From Lyophyllum atratum (Eukaryota > Basidiomycota > Agaricomycetes > Agaricales > Lyophyllaceae), in contig JACGCN010000032.1 of NCBI GenBank assembly GCA_014905825.1, forward strand, positions 372,001 through 436,000: a stretch of 64,000 nt of DNA, written 5' to 3'. Positions 1-10,712 of the stretch are shown in pieces. A program made the translations under genes and the position numbers. The notes under the pieces were generated by a model, which saw only the letters and a program-made list of their open reading frames with translations, did not search any database and was not told where the DNA came from. Every line of letters begins with the position of its first letter. Position 1 is the stretch's first letter.

Positions 1-621
1 TATTGCAACGTTTGTCCTGAACGCTGCCGCCCGAGGACTTACACAAATATGGCAGGGCTTGGTCAAAATCTTGGCCTATGGCGTGAGGTTTCCAAGAACG
101 ACAAGATTCCGCAAGGCCATGGGCTACCTGATATCTCAGTCCGCATGGGAGACCGGATTTTTGCGGATTTTAGCAAGGCTCACACAAACGTACGTGCGCG
201 TTCCCTTGCACCGTCACGCTGCTGATTAGAATCGGGCTTCAGCCATCCGATTTTGACCGACCACTGGAAATCAATCCTGACCGTAAGACACCGTCTATAC
301 AAGGCATGGGGCTGCACAAGTGCCCAGGTATGAGCTTCGTCGATCAGGTCCGTCGTATCGAAAGACTCGATACTTCGCACTGTTAATCGTAGTGTTATCA
401 GACAATGCCTGAGGCACTTCTTTTCACCTCGGAGAAGATTAAACATATTTTGCTGATTTTCTGTATCCTTTTCTCTTTAGCTCTTCAAGGCTATTTTCCG
501 CTTGAAGAACCTGCGCCGAGACAGCAGAGGGACTGGGCGGTTGCGAGAAATTGTGTGTCGTCCTGCCCCTCTCAGGGTAGGTCACTCTCCACAGCGTAGC
601 AGACGCAATGCCTCTAACACA
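1..621. other. Left-edge region without a confident gene
   Basis: On the plus strand a frame is open from the window edge (base 2) to a stop near base 229. It could be the last exon of a gene lying to the left, but I do not recognise the peptide and it is short. From 230 to 621 I see nothing coding beyond small chance frames. The last part is presumably the promoter and 5' leader of the next gene. Confidence 0.3.
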
Positions 622-1536
622 ATGACGGGACGTCAGATAGACCCCAAGGTCTATTTAAATTCGACTGGGGAGATATCGCATTTTCCCCGTTCACTTTCAC
701 TCCACGTGAGGAATTGATGATTAGCTCTGATTATCTAACCTTTATGTATATTCCATAGTACGACGATGGCGGCAGTTCAACCAAGGCAGCGAAGAGAAGT
801 TGGGCTGTTGGTTTTGGCAGGAAGAGGGCGTGCCTAAACTACCTGATGTGGTTTCTGATTTTCATACTGGTTGTGTTAGTTGCATCCCGCGGTAAGCATC
901 CAAATATCTTGATATCCGCCTCTTGAAGTGTCTCTAATCCACGCGACAGACACTATAATCTCCTTCCTATCAGATGTGCGCTCCTCTCTTACTCGTGGCC
1001 CCACCCGTTCTCCCCGTTCCCCAATCCGGGAGGCGGACATCAAACGCGTACCTGTTGCCTGCCCTGGCCCAACGACGACGATCCACCCGTACGAGGTCAT
1101 GAGCTTCGTTCGCGGCTCCGATGGGCTACACCCCGACCCCATCGAGTACAATCTGAATAATACGAATGCGCATAGGCTAATCTTGATGGCTATCGACACA
1201 CGAGACTTGCGCATGGGGGTGTACGTGGATGATGAACTACGCGGAATGACCTCAGGCTTTGTGCGCAACTCAAGCGACACCTGTGGAGATAGATTCCAGG
1301 ATTGTCACGCCAAGAATTTCAGTTCGGGCGTATTCACTGTGCCTCCAGGTGATCATTCCGTCAAAATCGATTGGGTTGGAAACGGTCAGTTCCTCTTTCG
1401 CTGATGTATCGCTCGAAGTTGATAGTAAATGTTGCCAGGATTTATCCCAAACACAAACAACGAGGTGGATATGGAACTTGATTGGGAAAAGCGCCCGAAT
1501 CGTCGCTTCCTTTGGCGGAAGGACTCATGTGCATGA
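622..1536 (+). CDS. Small membrane-anchored protein of unknown function
   Basis: I do not recognise a named family. A four-exon model fits with consistent phases: 622-705, 759-891, 950-1384 and 1439-1536, giving 249 residues. Exon 2 encodes a basic stretch followed by a single hydrophobic segment (around residues 58-71, WFLIFILVVLV), so a signal anchor with the rest outside the cytoplasm is likely. The C-terminal part has a compact beta-rich look, with a two-cysteine stretch (residues DTCGDRFQDC) and the segment FTVPPGDHSVKIDW, which resembles a small beta-sandwich. The C-terminus is charged. The first three exons look coding by splice-site quality and phase agreement. The ATG at 622 is the first in-frame start after an upstream out-of-frame ATG, so the start is uncertain. 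The gene ends just before the block shared with the 42 kb region. Confidence 0.6.
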
Positions 1537-2154
1537 TACCGATATCAGACCTTTTATTTCTACTTTCTAGCGTTTCAGCTGAGTCATCTAGTTTTCTCCA
1601 AATTTGTGTATACTCCTCAAGCCTGGGCTCCTTCCGTCTCATACGCTGGCGTACTTCACACCTTATTATTACATATAGTAATACAAGGTTGATAAGTATG
1701 TGATGCATTTCCACAAGACAAGCGATGCTGTCCTGGAATGCCATAAATGCTGCGTTTGATAGTAATGAGCATCCAACTAGTACTTCTTGGTGATGGGGCT
1801 GGGGTATGATGAGGGCTTGCTCGCGGGGATGTCAGTGGTGTCCTCCCCGAGGTTACATTCGTAATTTCACTATCCACATTCTTGAATAAAACCGAGGGCA
1901 ATCGAGTGAATGACATAAATCCGTGGCTGGAACGAATTCGAAAACAGATTTGTACCAATATTACACAAAGAAATGGGGAGCAGCGACATTTATACGAGCT
2001 CAACATTGAGATACAATACTTCAGAAACGGGGAACAGCGACATTGATAGATATAACAAGGTATATACGAACTTGACAGTCAGATACAGTGCTTCATCTTA
2101 CAGCTAGCCTGTCAAAGCAACACAGCAGTCCACAAGCGTGCCTAGGATTAGCAC
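1537..2154. other. Non-coding flank shared (inverted) with 42.07-42.7 kb
   Basis: No gene is visible. Read on the minus strand, much of this stretch matches the DNA just downstream of the alginate-lyase-like gene at 42.07-42.7 kb, for example the stretch around 1600-1660 against the complement of about 42490-42540. It is therefore part of the duplicated block. A short imperfect tandem repeat (around 1965-2000 and 2020-2055, containing ggggarcagcgacatt) occurs only in this copy. Confidence 0.6.
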
Positions 2155-3514
2155 CTAGAAAGAAAAAGCGTACTGCAAACCCGCAATCATGGACACGCCC
2201 AGTGCCCAGTTCACACTGTTGAGGACAGCGCCATTGGAAGTGTCCTTTACATGGCCCCCACCAGTGACAACCGCATTCCCAGCAGTACGAGTCGCAGCGG
2301 CCGTGAGGAGTGCTGCACTTTCCTGCTCTCCACCCGCCAGGGACTGATTCCACAAAGAGTAGGCTTCGGAAGCGTACCCGCTGATGCCGCTGGCAAGGAA
2401 TGAGGCATATTTTCCGTCAGCGTCACCATAGACGGAGGCGACTGCGGCGATGCTGGGGTATAGCTCCGTGGTGTACGCAGCCTCCTTACTTGCTGCCGCG
2501 GATAGCGCCAAGGAAAAATCGAGGGCGCTTTTGATGGTTGAACCTTCGTTGGTAGTCTTACTCCAGACACCCTTGTCACCGGCGTAGGCAGCGATGGGCG
2601 CGTTGGTCCTAAATAGTACAAAATTCAATGCTCGGTCGCCTGGAATCAAACTGAACTCACAATCATTGCAGCAAGTTTATAGGCGTGATAATGATATGGA
2701 CGAGTGCGGGCAGCTTCAAGAGGCTGAATCTCGTCAGAGGTATAATAAATAGAGGGAATTATCGCTACACACCTGTTCACCGGACGCCGTGATCTGGGAC
2801 ATATATTGGCCCGTAAAAAATGTGTTAGTCACGTTCCGTGCGCCATCGAAGTCACGAATTAGGAGCTTAAGTGCTGCCAATTGGTTGTAATAAAATGTGC
2901 CATGATTACTGGACGTATATCAGTCCGAATCGCTGTTTATTGAGTAGCTGATTTGGACTCACTTCGGGGCACGTCCCTCCTCGAGAGATATGGGCGCCGT
3001 TTCCAGCCAGGTGATGTACTCTGTATTCCAGGCGTTCATCTGGTTGTCCAGCTCTGGCGTCCAGTCGGTACAGTTTTTCTTGCGGAGGATCATGATTGCC
3101 GAGACAATTTAGCCATGCCTTTCAGATCACTATTCTTGTTCAGATGACCAACGTATAAGACTTAAACAACTTACAAGATACCGGTATGGCTTCCGGTCTG
3201 TCCCGTTGGCCCGCGTTGCATTTGCCCAAAGTTCAGGTTGGGGTTCACACTGAAACCAAGACATCAGTGAAATGCACTCGCGAATATCCATAGTAATGGA
3301 GTATTCGACAAACCTACGGTCTCGGAGTAAGACGAGGAGCCATGGCTCGTGAGAGAGAACGCGATCGCCTTGTAGAGGACTGCGTCCGAGAGCGACTGGA
3401 AATTTCCAACGTCATTGATCAGGCGACCATCGGGGTTGAACTGGCCGTCGCGAGTAACGTATGTGCATGTCTTCCAGACTATACTCGACGTGGTAAGTTC
3501 GCCATTATGAACTC
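2155..3514 (-). pseudogene. Alginate lyase-like (PF05426 fold) pseudogene, 5' truncated
   Basis: This is the 3' two thirds of a gene closely related to the copy at 40230-42067. It keeps counterparts of exons 4-9, including the motif RPYHYHAY (here followed by K instead of N) and the C-terminal segment ending LQYAFSF. Exons 1-3, with the signal peptide and the APYWWPD motif, are missing. Disabling changes are visible. One base is lost near 3111 relative to the paralogue, which brings a stop into frame, and there is one extra base at the last acceptor near 2609. Its 5' end lies inside what was intron 3 and is joined there to a GT90 remnant. The family acts on polyanionic polysaccharides by beta-elimination in better studied relatives; the substrate in basidiomycetes is not known to me. 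Confidence 0.8.
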
Positions 3515-4897
3515 ACTTCTAGCGCAGCGAGCGTGATCCCCGATAAGTAGGCCCGGACGCCGTATATCCCCTGGTATGACGAGGAGAGCAGAACGAAATG
3601 GACCCTGTGTCGCGAAAGTCAGTAAACGAAAGAAACATTATCGGAGGTCGCATACCGGGGTGGATCCAGTCGCTGAGATACTCCTCATAGACTGTCGCCT
3701 TGACAGACACGCTGTCACTCGCCAAGAACGCCATGAACATCCCACTGTAGTTCACTCCGTCAGAGTCAACGATATTCGTACGACCGGTGTCTCCCCGGCG
3801 GCTCGGAGTCGCCGACCGGTGCATGTCGGTGAGGCTTGGAGTCGGCCTGGCTAAGCTTCAGCTGAAACGGCTTTAACGAAAGATGTGTCCAAGATCTCTT
3901 TGTCGAGGGAAGCAATGGGGACTGGAGCAGATAGATACTGGGAGGAGGAGGGTGGATCTGCGAAGGTGACTGTACGATTCGTAGTCGACTTGTCGGAGGC
4001 CATGCGGAGGAATCTGAGGTGCCAAGGAATGAGTTAATCCGAAGTAGCTGCAGAGACTGCAGAGGCAGGACGTACCGAAGCCGCTGATACTGTGGTGCAA
4101 AGCCGGGGGGATAGCTGGCCCCGCCAGCCGTCGCACCTCTCCAAACCAATTTTTTGCTCCTATGGGACATCCATATTGTCCACCTTCTTCAACTTCAAGT
4201 TGATCGCATCCATCCATATGTATACCGCTTGGTACTCCCGTAGTAGTAGTGACTGGGGATTTTGATGTCCAAAAAGCCCTTCGCCCTGGCTGGGCTGAGA
4301 ATGGGGTATAGTGCGTTGATGGTACGCCAGTCAGAGAGGAAGTGCCGTTGTTTGTAATGCTCGTAGGGCTTCGAGCAGAAGTCGATGGTCGAAGCTGAGG
4401 TACTGGCGACAAATTTGAGATCATATCCAGGCCCGGGGGCTGATGTGGAGAGGGAATTCATGATTTGGTGTGTGAAGGTGTTGCGGAGGAATGAGAAGAT
4501 ACGTTTCGCAGCAGACGTCGGGGCACAGGTCCGGCGCCAGGCCTCCCACACGGTGCCATCGTTCACCCAGTCAGGTTTGAAAGGACCGTCGAGCACCGCT
4601 TCGACTCCGACTAATTACGTCTCAGTTGAACGAACCAGCGGCACCTGATGAATCACGTACAGTGAGATTGGGATATTTGCGGCGCTCCCAATGGACGAGA
4701 ATACGGCCTTCCGCTTTTGCCTTAACTGGAAAGTCCATATCCGGAAGCGGGAGAACTCGTGGGCAAGCTGAATGTGATGAAGTTTGTGACTCTTGCTGTG
4801 TGCTGGAACTTCGAGAGCATGGCGAGGAAGCCGTTAGCTCGCGCACTGACTTCAACGTCCTCGAAGTCGTTATTACAGCCCCCAGCAGCACGAACAC
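3515..4897 (-). pseudogene. CAP10-type glycosyltransferase (GT90) pseudogene
   Basis: Several pieces of the fungal CAP10/GT90 family are readable on the minus strand. In order they are LPDMDF near 4740, PDWVNDGTVWEAWRRTC near 4560, SDWRTINALYPILSPARAKG near 4320, KIPSHYYYGSTKRYTYGW near 4220, WRGATAGGASYPPGF near 4125, EILDTSFVKAVSAEA near 3880, and GVNYSGMFMAFLASDS near 3740. They lie in different frames: a frameshift falls near 4160, and a stop plus a frameshift follow at about 3855. Much of the N-terminal region is missing, and the C-terminus is absent because the sequence switches into the alginate-lyase pseudogene. Living relatives are type II Golgi membrane enzymes that transfer sugars such as xylose to polysaccharides. 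A much smaller GT90 scrap lies at 45.05 kb. Confidence 0.8.
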
Positions 4898-5229
4898 GCA
4901 GATTGAGAAGATGTGACCTATGCTTTGGGCTACAAGCCAAAAGGCGCGCGCACGGTAGTTAGGTGGAGAGCGTCGCCGCTACGAGCGTTCTCGCCGTTCG
5001 TTAATTAAAGGTCTGAGCGAGGTGAATGGCAACCTGATGGCAACGTTGCAGTGGCGGCCCGAATGCGGTTTGACAAGTTGTCTAGACATGTTTGCCATCA
5101 ACGTCAACGCCTTCGCAACTCTGATATCCAACTAGCACTCCGAGTCCGAAGTTGGCGACATCGACTACGAGTAAGAGGTATAGCCAATCTCACTAGTTTT
5201 TACGCCTCAGAAACTGAAAACCTGATAGC
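4898..5229. other. Shared divergent intergenic region (GT90 / F-box)
   Basis: This is the spacer between the minus-strand GT90 remnant and the plus-strand F-box stub. Its complement matches 44.64-44.99 kb, including the stretch tagcggcgacsctctccacc and the segment beside catggaccgaaagacat. It carries no gene. It probably held the divergent promoter of both genes before decay. Confidence 0.55.
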
Positions 5230-5320
5230 ATGCACCCCTGCTGGGAGGTCGTCGAGATTCTGCGCCTCGTTCACCACGTTGCTTATGGTTATCATGGACC
5301 GAAAGACATGATGAGGCCGC
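5230..5320 (+). pseudogene. F-box protein stub
   Basis: The first 28 or so codons (MHPCWEVVEILRLV to HGPKD) match the start of the F-box protein encoded on the minus strand at 44627. The similarity stops abruptly after the GPKD codons, and what follows is unrelated. It is the broken end of the duplicated block and cannot encode a working protein. No other gene is seen from 5321 to 5574. Confidence 0.75.
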
Positions 5321-5574
5321 GCCACCTTGTGCTATCGATCAAGCACGAGGCTTCCGAACATCAAGCCTCGGGGCACCCTCAAGGTGAACCTCGTTGTTTG
5401 CAGAAGGCACTCGGATACTTGAGCTTCTGTGAACATTTATATGCCGTCAGTCTTGTGTTATTGATCGGACACGGCTTCTTTATACCTCGTTGATCTCTCG
5501 CTGCCACCTTCGCCTTCGACACCTCCACAACTAGACCCCCTACAATTTCCAACGGGCTCCATCCAGATAGCGTC

Positions 5575-6807
5575 ATGACCAAAAACCCGAATAAAGAATA
5601 CGCAAATACGTGGAAGAAGGAGGAAGTCAAAGCAAGTGACAACTTCATGAAGGATCCTCAGAAAACCGATCTCGTCGTGCCGTATGTTCATGTTGTTCTG
5701 AAGTATCAATTCCACTGACCGGCTCTGTAGGGTCATGGGTGCAACTGGAGCCGGCAAAAGCACTGTTAGCATACTCTTCAATACATGTGTACCTACGAGC
5801 TCACGTTTGATGATTTGCAGTTCATCAACGCACTCGTTGGCCGTGATGTTGCAAAGGTCGGCCATAACCTTCAATCCGAGACAGCTCAAGTCCAACATTA
5901 TATCCTTCCTCATCCTCAATATCCCGACCGGCGCCTTATCATTGTGGACACTCCTGGCTTCGACGACACAAATCAAGATGACCGAGAAATTTTGAGGCGG
6001 ATTGCGGTTTGGCTTGCTCAATCGTAAATACAGCCTACTCGTTTCTATGATGTGGCTTCTCGTTAACGATGTCGTTCCAGCTATGACGCAGACATGACAC
6101 TTGCTGGAGTCATTTACTTGCACGAAATCACCCTGACTCGCATGACCGGGACCGCGCGGAAGAACCTAGATATGTTCGATAAGCTGTGCGGCCCGAACGC
6201 AGGACCGAATATCATCCTTGCGACAACCAAGTGGAATGACGTGAAGAAGAAGGTTGGAGAACATCGTGAGAAGGATCTGAGGGCAACGCAGTGGAAGGAA
6301 ATGATTGATCGTGGATCAAGGATGTCGCGATTCGAAGCCTCGCAAAAGTCAGCTAAGGCCATCATGAAACTCATTCTTAAACGGGAGCCTGTTGACGCTG
6401 CCCAAATCCAACAAGAGTTGGTCGAGAACGACAAATTTCTTTCGGATACGGAAGCAGGGCGTACCTTACGCTACAACCTCGAAGATATGCTCGAGGTCCA
6501 ACGGCAGAAGGTTGCACGACTACGTGAAGAAGGCGGGCAAGACCTACAGGAGGAGATCGCTAACGAAGAGAATATTCGCGCGACGCTTGATCACATGAAA
6601 TCGCTGAACACCGCAGCAGGATTGGACGTGGACCAGAAGATCGTCCAGGGCTCACAGACGAAAGCGGTAGAAGACTTGCGCGAAACCACTGAGCAGGGGC
6701 TCGAAACGAAGCAGGTAGTCGGGGACCGGACCAGTGTCCTTAACTCCGAGACAGCTGCGACGATGCAATCCAAAGCTGGCTCAAGTAGTGGAACGACGAC
6801 AGAGTAG
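5575..6807 (+). CDS. AIG1-type P-loop GTPase
   Basis: Cytosolic GTP-binding protein of a family greatly expanded in mushroom-forming fungi; the cellular role is unknown. Four exons with matching phases (5575-5681, 5731-5764, 5821-6023, 6081-6807) give 356 residues. The G1/Walker A motif is GATGAGKST (around residue 39), split from the next exon exactly after the T. G3 is DTPGFDD, and G4 appears as ATTKWND in place of the canonical NKxD, as is common in this family. The C-terminal third is strongly charged and probably helical or coiled-coil (residues about 215-320), ending in a Ser/Thr-rich tail. Exon 2 is only 34 nt. A divergent paralogue follows directly downstream with the same intron positions, so the pair arose by tandem duplication. 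Confidence 0.88.
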
Positions 6808-6909
6808 GTGTAATCCTCTTCCTCCATCTTCACAAAGCTGAGGGTTTTACTAGTTTCGCCAATGCTACGATCGGTGTCTTCCGGGACGTCGTAGCTGGCA
6901 TCCATAGAA

Positions 6910-7130
6910 TATGTTCTAACTTATCATGCACCGGTATTCCTAAGACTGGCGAAGAGTGCGTTGAACAGGATATTGGCGAAGTTGTGATCCGGTATGTTCA
7001 GTACCTGTTTACTACTAGGCCCAGGAAATGTTCTAACTTATACCCAGTATGACTGGCGAAAAGTTCATCACACAGGATAGCGGAGTTATCATCCTGTACG
7101 TTTACCACCAGGCCCCCAAAACTGAAACTA
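6910..7130 (+). repeat. Duplicated first-exon region of the second GTPase
   Basis: Two imperfect copies of about 100 bp lie in direct orientation, roughly 6912-7020 and 7028-7130. Both start with atgttctaacttat and both contain gactggcga, an acidic coding stretch and a GT donor after atccg or atcct. The second copy contains the exon used in the gene model below. The first has a comparable donor but no in-frame ATG that I can see, so it is either a relic or an alternative upstream exon. Confidence 0.6.
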
Positions 7131-7912
7131 ATTCTACCACAAGCGTGCTAGGAGACACTGGCGTTGGAAAAAGCACAGTGCGTCTCTCACTTTCTGACAT
7201 CGTAACATGAGATTTAGCTCTATTCTCAGTTCATAAACGCCGTTGCTGGACGACCTATCGCCGAGGTCAGCCACAGGCTAATTTCGTCCGAGCCAGTCGC
7301 AAAGCACTTCATTATCCAGCACCATCAACGCTCCACGCGCTCCTTTATCCTCCTTGAAGCACCTGGGTTTGACCATTATTCCGAGTCTGACGAAGAAATC
7401 TTAAAACGAATCATCGACTGGTTGAAAGCGTCGTGCGTATATCCTTAGAAAAGCGCCCTTAAACTGCCTCACCCCAGCACAGGTGCCACGAAGACGCTTC
7501 ATTTGGGGGAATTGTCTACCTGCACGACATCACTAAACCCCGGAAACCGTCGACGGTGCACGAAATACCCGTTCTGCTGGGACTGTCTCGACCTGAGCTA
7601 GCTGGTCATGTATTGGTGACGACTGTAAAATGGGGCAGAGCCCGGCAAGATCCTTCAGGGGCCGGACGTCGCGAGCAGGAATTGAAAGCCAATACTTGGA
7701 AGGTGATGTTGGGAGCAGGCGCTCAGACCCAGCGCTTCCTGAATACGAAAGATTCAGCCTGGGGTATCATCGATGCCTTACTTCAGTTAGAACCACTGAA
7801 ATTGCGCGTACTTCAGCAAGGCTTGGATGAGGTTCATCGCTCCTTCACAGAAGAAAGGCTCAGGCTCGAAAGGAAGTTTAAACCTCTATTTCAGAACTTT
7901 CGGGACTCGTAA
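7049..7912 (+). CDS. AIG1-type P-loop GTPase, diverged paralogue
   Basis: Tandem copy of the preceding GTPase. Exons 7049-7095, 7144-7177, 7230-7432 and 7483-7912 give 237 residues. Exons 2 and 3 have exactly the same lengths (34 and 203 nt) and phases as in the paralogue, which supports the model strongly. G1 is intact (GDTGVGKST). G3 is altered (LEAPGFDH, with E-A in place of D-T) and G4 is degraded (TTVKWGR), so GTP hydrolysis or guanine selection may be weakened. The long charged C-terminal tail of the paralogue is shortened to a brief helix-like segment. The start at 7049 is the only reasonable ATG, but the true first exon could lie further upstream given the duplicated leader. Confidence 0.75.
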
Positions 7913-8541
7913 CTGTGCTCATCATTAGAACGAGCATCTTCTGGGCCGCTATACGCAACCTCACTCTCCTCCTTCTCTTTCGATAACCACCATATCTCTC
8001 ACTGCTGTCATACTACTGTACCCGATATCACCAGTACCACGTTCTCCATCCCTGTACATGTATCTACCTCATAAAACACGGGTTTCTCTCCCGAAGTCTA
8101 ATCACCGCAAAGCACAAACCCAATAAATAACTCCAACAGCAACCCCGCATACACCCCACCCAACTCAAAAAAGATCCTCCAAGAAGGGTATCAAAAAAAT
8201 ATAGTATATACCACGCATTAATACAAACGAAAGCAGGGTCATTATATGTCATCACGAAGCAGCCCATTCAAAAAGCAGGATTATAGGTAAGGGTAGGGAA
8301 CTAATAAAACCAGGACAGCAAGCGAGGAAGTGTAGTATAGTCTACAGCAGAAATTATGGCGCATATATGGGCAGGGGAGGGAAGGGCGCCCGAGCCAGAC
8401 GAATATGAAACCCCAAGCGGGTGTATACTGGAGAGAGGAACAGAAATAATGAACGGCGATGAGGGCTGCTGACATGGGCAGAAAGTCCCGCACCCATTCA
8501 AAAGACAGAGCCGCACTCTCGACAACCAAAGGGATCCACAC
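7913..8541. other. Convergent 3' spacer
   Basis: This is the space between the 3' end of the GTPase (plus) and the 3' end of the C2-domain gene (minus). I see no conserved coding pattern. It should contain the 3' untranslated regions of both genes. Confidence 0.5.
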
Positions 8542-10712
8542 CTATCTCACCGGCTCAACCGCCGCCCCACCCTCCCCCGCCCCCGCCCCCGTTGAAGCCC
8601 TCCCCACCCCCGCCTTCTTCAACCACCCCTTCACCGTCCCCGCCCTCCCCTTCCCTCTCCCCTCCCCCTCTCCCTCTCCCGCCCCCACCCCCGTCCCCCT
8701 CCGCCGCATCCCCATCTCATCCACCCCCTCACTCTCCTCCCCCTCCCCTCCACGACTACTGTTGTTGTTGACATGATTGCTAATACCAATCCCCACGCCC
8801 ATCCCGACGCCCATCCCCAGCCCGAGCCCCATGATCCCAAGCCCGGCGCTGATACCCGCGCTCCCTGCTCTCTTCGGGGGCGGTTTTGGTTTGGGCTTGG
8901 GCGTGGATGAGGAGGAGGACGATTTGGGTCTCGGTGTTGCGGAGGAAGAGGAGGTGGGTGGAGAGGACGCGGAGAACGTCCCTGGTGACGAGGGCGGGGG
9001 CGGGGGTGGAGGAGAGCGACCCGGCGTGGGGCCCGGAGTAGAAGGCGCAGCGGAAGACACGGAGGCGGTCAAAGGCGGCGACGCGGTGGCACCAAACGAC
9101 CTCGGCGACGTATTGATATACGACACCCCCGGCGAGCTCCCCGCGCTCTTAACCGCACCCCTCGGCTCCGGCGGTACATACACCGTAAACGGGCTCTCCC
9201 TCGCCTCATGCGTCGTCCTCACAGGGTTAAACAGCGCCTCAATCAGCGTCTCCGTCGTCTTCGGGCCATACGCCAGCGGAAGCCGTGACGGGTCAAACGA
9301 CTGCGTCGGGGCCCGCTCCCTTCCTCTCCTTGGAGGCGCAGAAGGGGTGGTCAGATCTTTCTCTGGCTTTTCCTCGTTCTCGTCCCCCTTGGATCTCCCC
9401 TTCTTCGATTTGGTTTTTGGTATTGCACGCCCGCCGAGGAGATCGAACTCCAGTTCCTCCTGGTCGTAGTACGGCCCGTAGAGGTCGAGGCCCTTGGGGC
9501 GCACGCGGTAGACGTCGTGTTCGCCGATGATGCCGAGGGAGGAGGGGGAGGAGAGGATGTTGGAGATGCCGGTGAGGATCTCGCCTTTGGGGAGGGGAGG
9601 GGGTGTGAATGTGTTTGTGGAGGTGGATGTGGTGGTGGCGCCGGCGGAGGGGGAGGTAGAGGTGGGGGCGCATGCGGAGGAGGGGAGGTGCGTTAGGTGC
9701 GTTGTTAGCTGAGGATAAGATATAATGTTATGTGAGGGGAGATAAGGAAGGAGGGAGATGAGGAGGAACGGACCTTGAGCGTTGCGTTCGTCTTGCTTTC
9801 ACGTAGGAGATACCTTCTGCTCACCTCGCCCTTGCACGCGTACTGCGCCAGATCGAGGTTCACCACCCCCAGGCGCGTCGGGCGCGCATCGGGGTTCGCA
9901 GAGTCGCGTTGCACGATGGTGAGGTTGGCCGGACACGTCATGAGCGTGGACTGGGGGTCGCGGTCGACGTCCATGCGCACGAGCAACGAGAGGGTGTGTT
10001 CCCAGGTCACGTTGTGCTCCTTCAGCTTGACGAAGGGGGTTTCGCCGCGTGCGGGGGTGGTTGCGTTGAGGGAGGCCTCTAGCGCTGAGGTGGCGAGGAC
10101 GGAGTCGGGGAGGGAGGGGGCGGTGGAGGCGGTTGTTGAGGAGAGGAAGGAGGGGGAGGAGGCGGTGGAGTCGACTGCTGTTCGTGAGGTGCTTGGGCGC
10201 GAGGATGAGGAGGAGGAGGAGGAGGAAGATGAGCCGGCTGACCAGACGGATGCGGAGCGCCCGTCGATCGAGGTCGTGCGCTGTGAGGCGGTTTCGACGC
10301 TACCTAGACTGCCTGTTTCGTCTGCCTCATCCCCGCCTGCCCTGCCCTTGCCCTTTGCGCTCTTCTCATCCTGCCGTGCCTTCCGCCGTGCCTTTAGATT
10401 ACCGATAATACCAGTAGCCTTTTTCGCGCCAGGTGCACTGTGTACGTTCTTGAATTTCCATTTCACGGCGAACTCGCCGCTGACGAGGGGTATGTTCGTA
10501 ATTTGGTGGATGATGATGAAGACGTGGAAGAAGGCGTGTCTGGGCAGGAGATGGTTCAGCTGAGCGCGTAGACCGCTGCTTGGGTTGTGGGTCGTCGGTG
10601 TGTGGGGGGCAGAAGAATCGAGCGAGGAGGCGTCGTCGTCAGAGTCGGCATTAGCGTTGGAGAAGGGATTAGAGAGTATGAAATGGTGGTGCCCGTGAGC
10701 AGGCGCTGCCAT
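8542..10712 (-). CDS. N-terminal C2 (EEIG1/EHBP1-type) domain protein
   Basis: Two exons (10712-9774 and 9708-8542, phase 0) encode 701 residues. The N-terminal half reads as the NT-C2 domain of the EEIG1/EHBP1 family. It begins around residue 58 with HAFFHVFIIIHQITNIPLVS and resumes after a Ser-rich insert (residues about 110-220, with a run of eleven serines) at VTWEHTLSLLVRMDVDRDPQ and LGVVNLDLAQYA. In animals and fungi such domains act as membrane or actin-linked adaptors. The C-terminal half is low-complexity: Pro- and Ser-rich, then a Gly/Met stretch (GLGIMGLGLGMGVG), then an acidic and Gly-rich end. The GC-rich low-complexity coding creates long false frames on the opposite strand. Upstream is a roughly 1 kb gene-free zone. 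Confidence 0.85.

Noticed and set aside
3873..4424. 183-codon minus-strand frame as a separate protein
   Set aside because: It is a mixture of in-frame and out-of-frame parts of the GT90 pseudogene; the family motifs switch frames inside it.
8777..9469. Plus-strand open frame of 230 codons
   Set aside because: Antisense shadow of the low-complexity C-terminal half of the C2-domain protein. It has no domain of its own.
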